35,462 nt of DNA, from contig SHXK01000010.1 of assembly GCA_009693335.1 (NCBI GenBank), positions 1 to 35,462 on the forward strand, read 5' to 3'. Below, piece by piece: positions 8,879 to 16,157 of this stretch. The notes under the pieces were generated by a model. It worked only from the letters and a program-made list of their open reading frames with translations. It was not told the DNA's origin and did no database searches. The position numbers and the translations under genes were made by a program. Source of the stretch: Betaproteobacteria bacterium. GTDB taxonomy: Bacteria; Pseudomonadota; Gammaproteobacteria; Burkholderiales; SG8-39. How positions within the stretch are numbered: position 1 is the first letter of the stretch; each line of letters starts with the position of its first letter.

Positions 8879-10449
8879 GCTTCCACCGCTCTTCCCTTCA
8901 CGGCGAACAGTCCCTGCGGCCGGCGTTGGATGAAAATGATGATGAAGACAAGCACCATGATCTTGGCGATCACCGCGCCGGAGACTTCTTCGAGAAACTT
9001 GTTGGCGAAGCCCAGCGTCAGCGCCGCGTAGACGGTGCCCGCCAGCTGACCGACACCACCAAACACCACCACCATGAACGAATCCACGATGTAGCCCTGG
9101 CCAAGGTCGGGGCCGACGTTGCCGATCTGCGAGAGCGCGCAGCCGGCCAGCCCGGCGATACCCGAGCCGAGGCCGAAAGCCCACATGTCCACCAGGCCCG
9201 TAGGCACACCGACACAGGAAGCCATGGCGCGGTTCTGCGTCACGCCGCGCACGAACAGCCCGAGCCTGGTTTTGGTGAGAAGCAACCACATGGAAATCAA
9301 GACTGCAATGGCGAAGGCGATGATCACCAGGCGGCTCCACGGCAGCACCACCCCCGCGAACGCATGGATCCCGCCGGACATGAATGCTGGGTTCTCCACC
9401 TGCACGTTGGCCGCGCCGAAGACGGTACGCACTGACTGGATCAGCATCAGGCTGATGCCCCAGGTCGCGAGCAGCGTCTCCAGCGGCCGGCCGTAGAGCC
9501 AACGGATCACCACGCGCTCGAGGAGCATGCCCACCGCCGCGGCGACGATAAACGATACTGGCACTGCCAGCAGCAGATACCATTCGAAAAAATTTGTTTT
9601 CCTGAAAAGAATCTGCACGACGTACGTCGCATAGGCGCCAATCATGATCAACTCGCCGTGCGCCATGTTGATGACGCCCATCAGTCCGTAGGTGATCGCT
9701 AGCCCAAGCGCCGTCAGCAGCAGGATCGAGCCGAGCGAGATGCCCGCGAACAGCAGTCCGGCGCGCTCGCCCCAGGCGAGCTTGCCCTGCACTTCACGCA
9801 GGCTCTTCTGCGCCGCGAGGCGAATGTCGTCGTCCGCATCGGCGGCCGCTTGCGCGAGCAGCGTACGGCTATTCGGGCTGTTCGATTCCCCCAGCCGCTG
9901 GATCGCGGCGAGGCGTGTTTCCTTGTCTCCACTATGCATCTCCATCGACGCCGCCGTGAGTTCAAGCAGCAGTTTGATGTCGGAGTCGGTCTCCTTCTCC
10001 AGAGCTTTCTTTACCAGCGGCAGCATCGCCGCGTCGGCGCCGCCGGCTAGCGCCTTCGCCGCCGCTAGCCGCGTGGGGCGCTCGGGGGAGAGCAATTTGA
10101 AAGCCGCCAGCGCGCCCTCGATCTCGCGCCGCAGCCGGTTGTTGGCGACCACGTCCTCGCGGCCCTCAGGTAGCGGCGCGACCGCTTCGCCGGTAACGGC
10201 GTCGATCCCCTGTCCGCCCTTGACGATCAGGATACGCTTGCCTGCGCTCTGCATGTCGCCTTCCGACACCGCTTCGAGCAGCGCCGCAGCATGTGGATCG
10301 CCTTCGGCCAGTAGCGCCGCAATCGATGCGCTGCGCTCATCGGCGTCTCCAAACGCGAGCTTCTCGACAGCCGTCTTGTCGATCGCGAACGCCGGAGCGG
10401 CCGGGCTGGCCGATGCGCACAGGAGTAACGCGAATAGAAGGGTTTTCAT
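8875..10449 (-). CDS. urtB: Urea ABC transporter permease UrtB with long N-terminal extension
   Basis: Permease part ALGLAITYGLMGVINMAHGELIMIGAYATY; about 230-residue N-terminal signal peptide plus helical-repeat-like segment. Confidence 0.94.
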   Translation of the reverse strand: MKTLLFALLLCASASPAAPAFAIDKTAVEKLAFGDADERSASIAALLAEGDPHAAALLEAVSEGDMQSAGKRILIVKGGQGIDAVTGEAVAPLPEGREDVVANNRLRREIEGALAAFKLLSPERPTRLAAAKALAGGADAAMLPLVKKALEKETDSDIKLLLELTAASMEMHSGDKETRLAAIQRLGESNSPNSRTLLAQAAADADDDIRLAAQKSLREVQGKLAWGERAGLLFAGISLGSILLLTALGLAITYGLMGVINMAHGELIMIGAYATYVVQILFRKTNFFEWYLLLAVPVSFIVAAAVGMLLERVVIRWLYGRPLETLLATWGISLMLIQSVRTVFGAANVQVENPAFMSGGIHAFAGVVLPWSRLVIIAFAIAVLISMWLLLTKTRLGLFVRGVTQNRAMASCVGVPTGLVDMWAFGLGSGIAGLAGCALSQIGNVGPDLGQGYIVDSFMVVVFGGVGQLAGTVYAALTLGFANKFLEEVSGAVIAKIMVLVFIIIFIQRRPQGLFAVKGRAVEA

Positions 10450-10458
10450 ACGTGAAGA

Positions 10459-10476
10459 GGACCGGCGAACCGGCCC
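10459..10476 (-). other. Hairpin between urtA and urtB
   Basis: Minus strand GGGCCGG-TTCG-CCGGTCC: 7-bp stem with one G.U wobble and a 4-nt UUCG loop, not followed by a T-run. Confidence 0.6.
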
Positions 10477-10502
10477 TTCTTTTCTATCACATTAAGCGAA
10501 GA

Positions 10503-11792
10503 TTACTTCTTCTTTTCTGCCATCAGCGCGGGCTCGTCCTTTTTCTTGTCGTTGCCCGCGATGTACGGGCTCCAAGGCTGCGCCTTGACCGGGCCCTTGG
10601 TCTTCCAGACTACATTGAACTGGCCGTCGGCCTTGATCTCGCCGATGAACACCGCCTTGTGCAGGTGATGGTTCTTCGCGTCCATCGTGGAGGTGATGCC
10701 CGATGGCGCAGTGAAGGTCTGGCCGCCCATTGCCGCGGTCACCTTCGCCACATCAAAGCTCTTGGCCTTCTCGACCGCCTGCTTCCACATGTATATGCCG
10801 ATGTAAGTCGCTTCCATCGGATCGTTGGTCAGCGCCTTGTCCTTGTGGCCAGCGACGTTCTTCGTTTTGGCATAGGTCGCCCACTTCTTGGTGAACGCAT
10901 CGTTCGCCGGGGCCTTGATCGACATGAAGTAGTTCCACGCCGCAAGGTGGCCGACCAGCGGCTTGGTGTCGACCCCGCGCAGTTCTTCTTCGCCGACAGA
11001 GAACGCCACCACCGGCACGTCGGTCGCCTTCAAGCCCTGATTGCCCAGTTCCTTGTAGAACGGCACGTTCGAGTCGCCATTGATGGTCGAGACCACTGCC
11101 GTCTTCTTGCCCTCTGACGCAAACTTCTTGATCTTGGCGATGATGGTCTGATAATCAGAGTGCCCGAATGGCGTGTACTCCTCCATGATGTCGGCATCGG
11201 CGACGCCCTTGGACTTCAGGAACGCGCGCAGAATCTTGTTGGTGGTGCGCGGATAAACGTAGTCGGTGCCCAGGAGCACCCAGCGCTTGGCCGTACCGCC
11301 GTCCTTGGACATCAGGTATTCCACCGCCGGGATCGCCTGCTGGTTGGGCGCTGCGCCGGTGTAGAACACGTTCTTCGAGATTTCCTCTCCTTCGTATTGC
11401 ACCGGGTAGAAGAGCAGACTGTTGAGCTCTTCAAACACCGGCAATACAGATTTGCGCGATACCGAGGTCCAGCAGCCAAACGTAACGGCGACCTTGTCCT
11501 GCGTGATCAGTTGACGCGCTTTCTCGGCGAACAACGGCCAGTTAGAAGCCGGATCGACCACCACGGGCTCGATCTTCATGCCCAGTACGCCTCCCTTGGC
11601 ATTGATTTCGTCGATCGCCATCAGCACGGTGTCCTTGAGAACTGTCTCGCTGATAGCCATCGTGCCCGACAGCGAATGCAGCACCCCGACCTTGACTGTC
11701 TTCTGTTGCGCGTTGAGGCTGTTTGAACCTAAGCCGATGGCAGCAATCGCTGCCGTCAAGGCCAACTGCTTGATGAAGATTCTTCGTTTCAT
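10503..11792 (-). CDS. urtA: Urea ABC transporter substrate-binding protein UrtA
   Basis: MKRRIFIKQLALTAAIAAIGLGSNSLNAQQKTVKVGVLHSLSGTMAISE; ATG at 11792 preceded by AGGGGA. Confidence 0.95.
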   Translation of the reverse strand: MKRRIFIKQLALTAAIAAIGLGSNSLNAQQKTVKVGVLHSLSGTMAISETVLKDTVLMAIDEINAKGGVLGMKIEPVVVDPASNWPLFAEKARQLITQDKVAVTFGCWTSVSRKSVLPVFEELNSLLFYPVQYEGEEISKNVFYTGAAPNQQAIPAVEYLMSKDGGTAKRWVLLGTDYVYPRTTNKILRAFLKSKGVADADIMEEYTPFGHSDYQTIIAKIKKFASEGKKTAVVSTINGDSNVPFYKELGNQGLKATDVPVVAFSVGEEELRGVDTKPLVGHLAAWNYFMSIKAPANDAFTKKWATYAKTKNVAGHKDKALTNDPMEATYIGIYMWKQAVEKAKSFDVAKVTAAMGGQTFTAPSGITSTMDAKNHHLHKAVFIGEIKADGQFNVVWKTKGPVKAQPWSPYIAGNDKKKDEPALMAEKKK

Positions 11793-11795
11793 TGC

Positions 11796-11842
11796 ATCCC
11801 CTGTGTGGTTGAACAAACCGCTTGGCTGTTTGCACAGGGGAT
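11796..11842 (-). promoter_or_regulatory. 10-bp perfect inverted repeat spanning the urtA leader, one arm overlapping the Shine-Dalgarno
   Basis: Plus strand ATCCCCTGTG (11796-11805) and CACAGGGGAT (11833-11842); nested 5-bp stem 11814-11818 / 11828-11832. Confidence 0.7.
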
Positions 11843-11844
11843 AG

Positions 11845-11860
11845 AGCAACAACTGTGCCC
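11845..11860 (-). promoter_or_regulatory. Candidate sigma-54 (RpoN) -24/-12 promoter of the urt-ure operon
   Basis: Minus strand GGGCAC-AGTTG-TTGCT; GG and GC dinucleotides separated by 10 bp; predicted start about 11834, 42 nt before the urtA ATG. Confidence 0.75.
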
Positions 11861-11874
11861 GTTGCCATGGCAAC
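11861..11874. repeat. 14-bp perfect palindrome GTTGCCATGGCAAC
   Basis: Read directly; abuts the upstream side of the sigma-54 box. Confidence 0.7.
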
Positions 11875-12077
11875 ATTTAGCATCTTGTTTTATATAGATA
11901 TTTCTTTCCTCTCTGCATGAACATCGAAAAGGGAGCGCACCAATTCAGGGCGCACGCTTGTGTCGATGCACCATTGCATGGCGAAGGCGCCTCAGCAAAT
12001 CGCCCCGCCCATTGCGTCTCGGGCAGTTCAAGCTCATGGGCGTCGGCCGCATGCCGGGTGATCGGCACCTGCGTCGT

Positions 12078-12146
12078 CGGCAGTGGCTGCAGCGCATCGG
12101 CGCGAACACACTGCACATCGCGCCGGGGAGTCCCTGGGAGAACCCT
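12078..12146 (+). pseudogene. Fragment of IS3-family transposase (OrfB, rve integrase core)
   Basis: Frame of ORF 11958: RQWLQRIGANTLHIAPGSPWENP, resembling the conserved ...WL..vGvkTLYIEPGSPWENGY... segment. No complete transposase ORF. Confidence 0.75.
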
Positions 12147-12160
12147 GCGAAGACTCTCCG

Positions 12161-12253
12161 CGATCGATCGCCGATCTCGCTGGGGATGCGGCCATCAGCG
12201 CCGCCCACATCGCCGAAGCGATTCAGTATCGGCGGCTGGACGCGAGTTTTTGA
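12161..12253 (+). pseudogene. 3' fragment of comM/yifB (Mg-chelatase-like AAA ATPase)
   Basis: Frame read by hand: RSIADLAGDAAISAAHIAEAIQYRRLDASF*, matching the typical ComM C-terminus (...RVARTIADLAG...I...HVAEAIQYRR). No upstream ComM sequence found in frame. Confidence 0.7.
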
Positions 12254-12270
12254 AGTTATATTGATTGCGG

Positions 12271-13080
12271 ATGGCCACTTACGCGATCGGCGACGTGCAG
12301 GGTTGCTACGACGAGTTGCAGGCGCTGCTCGAATGCGTCGGTTTCAATCGCGCGCACGACCGGCTGTGGTTCGTCGGCGACCTGGTCAACCGCGGCCCAA
12401 AATCGCTGGCGGTGCTGCACTTCGTGAAGGAGTTGGGTGACCGGGCGGTGGTGGTGCTCGGCAACCACGATCTGCACCTCATTACCCAGCACGAGGGTTT
12501 CGAGCGCAAGCGTGCGGATGACACTTTCGATGACGTGCTCGGCGCGCCGGACTCGAAGGAGCTCGTGGATTGGCTGCGCACGCGGCCGCTGCTGCACCTC
12601 GAGGGGAACTGGGCGATGGTGCACGCGGGGCTGCTGCCGCAGTGGACGATGGCGTTTTCTTTGTCCTTGGCAAAAGAAGTGGAAGCTGCGTTGCGTGCGC
12701 CCAACTACCACGATTTTCTCGCCAACATGTACGGCGGCAAGCCGGCGCGCTGGGACGCTACGCTGATCGGTTGGGACCGGCTGCGGGTGATCGTGAACGC
12801 CATGACGCGCATGCGCTTTTGCACGACGGATGGAAGGATGGAATTCCATAGTAAGGGCGCGGCGCCGCCAGCGGACTATTTTCCCTGGTATGCAACGCGA
12901 ACCGCGGTGGAGCCAGCGATCGTGTTTGGGCACTGGTCTCAGTTGGGACTAAAGCTCACGCAGAGAATCGCCGCGCTCGACACCGGTTGTGTCTGGGGCG
13001 GCGCCTTAACGGCGCTGAGGCTGGAGGATCGCTGGCTGGTGCAAGTGCCCAGCCCCGGCTATCAAGCGATAGCAGAATGA
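12271..13080 (+). CDS. apaH: Symmetrical bis(5'-nucleosyl)-tetraphosphatase
   Basis: MATYAIGDVQGCYDELQALL, FVGDLVNRGPKS, VLGNHDLHL. Confidence 0.96.
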   Translation: MATYAIGDVQGCYDELQALLECVGFNRAHDRLWFVGDLVNRGPKSLAVLHFVKELGDRAVVVLGNHDLHLITQHEGFERKRADDTFDDVLGAPDSKELVDWLRTRPLLHLEGNWAMVHAGLLPQWTMAFSLSLAKEVEAALRAPNYHDFLANMYGGKPARWDATLIGWDRLRVIVNAMTRMRFCTTDGRMEFHSKGAAPPADYFPWYATRTAVEPAIVFGHWSQLGLKLTQRIAALDTGCVWGGALTALRLEDRWLVQVPSPGYQAIAE

Positions 13081-13117
13081 GAAATGCAGATGGCATGAAA
13101 AAAACCGGGAGAAGAAA

Positions 13118-13546
13118 ATGAGCGACTGCGTTTTCTGCAAAATCATCGCTGGCCAGATACCCTCGACGCGCGTGCATGAAGACGAGCACACGCTCGCTTT
13201 CATGGATATCGGCCAGGTCAATCCGGGGCATGTGCTGGTCACGGTGAAGAAACACGCGGACAACCTCTACGCGCTGGATGAGGTGCAAGCCGCGGCTGTG
13301 GCGCGCACGAGTGTGCGGGTGGCGCGCGCCATCCGCGACGCCTACGCACCGGCTGGACTATCGGTGTATCAGGCAAACGGCCAAGCGGCGGGACAAACGG
13401 TGTTCCACTATCACGCGCATCTGGTGCCGCGGCACGCGGACGACGGCATGGCGCTCAGCTGGCCGGTGAAAAATCCGCCGCGTGAAAAGCTCGAGGAGTA
13501 CGCCGGGAAAATACGCGCTGGGCTTGCCAAGCGCTCGCTAGCCTAG
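13118..13546 (+). CDS. HIT family protein
   Basis: CVFCKIIAGQIPSTRVHEDEHTLAFMDI; VFHYHAHLVPR (HxHxH-type motif). Confidence 0.94.
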   Translation: MSDCVFCKIIAGQIPSTRVHEDEHTLAFMDIGQVNPGHVLVTVKKHADNLYALDEVQAAAVARTSVRVARAIRDAYAPAGLSVYQANGQAAGQTVFHYHAHLVPRHADDGMALSWPVKNPPREKLEEYAGKIRAGLAKRSLA

Positions 13547-14478
13547 AAAGGCGAGGAACCGAAAGCCTTGCGGTAGTGGGCCTCGATCTGGGGGCGCGAG
13601 GGGGCGTGATTCTGCGCGCCACGGTGGGCGATCTTGATCGAGCCCATGACCGAGGCCAGGCGCCCGCTGCTGGGCCAGTCCCAGCCACGGGCGATGCCGT
13701 AGAGCAGACCCGCGCGGTAAGCATCGCCGCAGCCGGTGGGATCGAGCACGGCATCGGCCGCTACGCATGGAATGTCGTGGCGCTTGCCGTCGGCGTAGAT
13801 CACCGAGCCCTGCCCACCAAGCGTGAGTACCAGCGCTTTCAGGTCGCGCGCCAGCGCTTCGAGCTTCTTGCCGGTTTTCTCCTCCAGCATCTTGCCTTCG
13901 TAGTCGTTGACCGCGAGGTAGGAAGCAAGCCCCACCATTTCCATCAATTCATCGCCGGAGAACATCGGCAGGCCCTGGCCCGGATCGAATAGCAGGGGAA
14001 TGTCGTGCGCGGCGCACTGGCGCGAATGCTGCAGCATGCCCTCTTTGCCATCCGGCCCGACGATCGCCAGTGTGGCGCCCAGTTTCGCGCTGATCCGGTT
14101 CTCCTGCGAATAATTCATCGCCCCTGGATGAAAGGCGATGATCTGATTGTTGTCCAGATCAGTGGTGATGAAAGCCTGCGCCGTGAATTGTCCGGCGATG
14201 CGTTTCACCAATTCGGCGCCAATGCCGAGCCGCTGGAGTCGCTCGAGATAGGGCGCGATGTCCTCGCCCACAGTAGCCATCAGCAGCGGATCGTCGTCCA
14301 GCAGCTTCAGGTTATAGGCGATGTTGCCGGCGGTGCCGCCATACTCGCGCCGCATCTCCGGCGTGAGGAAGCATACGTTCAGGATGTGCAGCTGGTCCGG
14401 CAGCAGGTGATTCCGGAACCGATCCGGAAACACCATGATCGTGTCGTACGCCAGCGAGCCGGTGACCAGCGTTTTCAT
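13543..14478 (-). CDS. PfkB-family carbohydrate/adenosine kinase
   Basis: GGTAGNIAYNL; DPTGCGDAYRAGLLYGI signature. Confidence 0.93.
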   Translation of the reverse strand: MKTLVTGSLAYDTIMVFPDRFRNHLLPDQLHILNVCFLTPEMRREYGGTAGNIAYNLKLLDDDPLLMATVGEDIAPYLERLQRLGIGAELVKRIAGQFTAQAFITTDLDNNQIIAFHPGAMNYSQENRISAKLGATLAIVGPDGKEGMLQHSRQCAAHDIPLLFDPGQGLPMFSGDELMEMVGLASYLAVNDYEGKMLEEKTGKKLEALARDLKALVLTLGGQGSVIYADGKRHDIPCVAADAVLDPTGCGDAYRAGLLYGIARGWDWPSSGRLASVMGSIKIAHRGAQNHAPSRPQIEAHYRKAFGSSPF

Positions 14479-14496
14479 GTTTCTTGGACGGGCACG

Positions 14497-15270
14497 CTAC
14501 AAATAGGCAAGCGCAAGGCGGTAGCCAAAAGCGTTGTTATCGTTGGTTTCAAAGATGATCCGCACGTCAATGAGCGACTCCCCCGCGAACCCGGATCGTG
14601 TCACATCGGCGCTTTTCGAGGGCAGGTATTCCTGTGGCGAGATCGTCCGCCGCGCCAGGACCTCGTCTTTGGTGTCGGTCAAGGCGAGGATCAGTGACGG
14701 ATATTCAAGGGTGAGCGGAGAATAATTCCGGATCGTAGCGTCCAGTTGAACCCTACGCTCGCCCGAAATATGCCGACGCAGTTCCGAGGACTCGATTCTG
14801 ACGAGATTGGCGTAGCGTGGCAGCCGCACTTCGCAGCGGACTTGCGCGCAGGCGGCAACCAGGTAAGGGCGCGTCTCGGGAATCAGCACCGCGATTTCGG
14901 TGCGAAAGTAATGCACTGCCTGGGCCGTGAGCACGACCAGCGCCAGCGCGCTGCCGCAGGCCCATGCCAGACGCTGTCGGAGTCCGGACTGCGGCGCCTG
15001 GTTCAGAAATTCCGCGACCGGCGCATCTTCGTTCACGTCTACGCCCACACCGCCGATCGGGCTCTTGTCCGACGCCTCGAACAGGGCAAGCTGCGGCGAT
15101 GGTTCGGTCGCGGCCTGGGTTTCCTCCCGGCCTGCCAAAGCCAGCGCGGCCACGCCGTCGAATACATGGGTGCATTTGCTGCAGCGTACTTTGCCGCCGC
15201 GTGCCGAGAGTTGCGCCGGCTGGACGCGGAACGCCGTACCGCAGGCGGGACAGCGCGTCGTCAGATCCAC
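14497..15270 (-). CDS. MJ0042-type zinc-ribbon / DUF3426 membrane protein
   Basis: TRCPACGTAFRVQPAQLSARGGKVRCSKCTHVFDG; one TM segment; downstream of prmA as commonly seen. Confidence 0.87.
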   Translation of the reverse strand: MDLTTRCPACGTAFRVQPAQLSARGGKVRCSKCTHVFDGVAALALAGREETQAATEPSPQLALFEASDKSPIGGVGVDVNEDAPVAEFLNQAPQSGLRQRLAWACGSALALVVLTAQAVHYFRTEIAVLIPETRPYLVAACAQVRCEVRLPRYANLVRIESSELRRHISGERRVQLDATIRNYSPLTLEYPSLILALTDTKDEVLARRTISPQEYLPSKSADVTRSGFAGESLIDVRIIFETNDNNAFGYRLALAYL

Positions 15271-15301
15271 AGACGCGCTCCTTGACAGCGGGTCGTCAGG
15301 T

Positions 15302-16153
15302 TCACTTACGCCACCCTGCCACCAAGGCCCATCCTTCCTCGACGGTGTCTACGGCGATGTCGAAATCCTTTGCGTAGGCTAGGGCGACCTCGGCCGCCTG
15401 TGTCTCAAGTATGCCCGAGAGCACAATGCGACCGCCGCACCGCGTACGCCCGGCGAGCAGCGGCGCCAGGGTGATGAGCGGACCGGCGAGGATATTGGCC
15501 AGGACCAAGTCGAAAACTCCCGGGGGAAGGGACTCTGGCGCCGTCACCTTCAGGGCGACGCCATTGTTGGCCGCGTTCGCGGCGGTGGTCTCGAGCGCCT
15601 GCGGGTCGATATCGGTGGCGGCGATCTCTCCCACGCCGAGCTTGCCGGCGACGATGGCCAATATACCCGAGCCGCAGCCGTAGTCGAGCACGCGCTCCCC
15701 ACCGCGAATGTGTTTTGCAAGATACCTCAGGACCAGGCGGGTGCTGACATGGCTACCGGTGCCGAAAGCCAAGCCTGGATCAAGCCGTACCACGATCGCT
15801 GCCGGATCGGGCGGTGTATGCCAGTTGGGCACGATCCACAGGTGCTCGGTGACGCAAATCGGACCGAACTGGGACTGCGAGCGCCGCACCCAGTCCTGGT
15901 CCTCGACCGTGGCTAGCGTGAACCCAGGCGGTGCGATTGCGGCGATTGCGGCGGCGACACTAACCAGCGCGGCAGGATCGGTGGTGGTGGTGGCCAGCGC
16001 GATAACCCGCAGGCGCGCGCCGGGTTCTATGGTGGTCGTATCCTGCGAGGTGGGCTCCAGACTGACGGATTCGGCGCCCGCCTCCAGTAAGGCTTCGGAC
16101 AAGGTTTCCGCCTGCACCGAGGGCAACTCGAGCGTGATCGAGAGCCAGGCCAC
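15302..16153 (-). CDS. prmA: Ribosomal protein L11 methyltransferase
   Basis: VLDYGCGSGILAIVAGKLGVGEIAATDIDPQA, LVLANILAGPLITLAPLL; GTG start at 16153. Confidence 0.95.
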   Translation of the reverse strand: MAWLSITLELPSVQAETLSEALLEAGAESVSLEPTSQDTTTIEPGARLRVIALATTTTDPAALVSVAAAIAAIAPPGFTLATVEDQDWVRRSQSQFGPICVTEHLWIVPNWHTPPDPAAIVVRLDPGLAFGTGSHVSTRLVLRYLAKHIRGGERVLDYGCGSGILAIVAGKLGVGEIAATDIDPQALETTAANAANNGVALKVTAPESLPPGVFDLVLANILAGPLITLAPLLAGRTRCGGRIVLSGILETQAAEVALAYAKDFDIAVDTVEEGWALVAGWRK

Positions 16154-16157
16154 CGAC

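Noticed and set aside
8879-9583. N-terminal extension of the urtC ORF (594 aa as listed)
   Set aside because: Overlaps urtB out of frame; UrtC starts at MSVVFGRIY (8878).
11788-11797. Tiny ATG-CAA-TGA upstream ORF overlapping the urtA start codon
   Set aside because: The upstream ATG abuts the AGGGG Shine-Dalgarno, too close for initiation; probably chance.
11877-12116. Minus-strand 79-aa ORF upstream of urtA
   Set aside because: No recognisable motif and lies in the decayed region and promoter; not supported as a gene.
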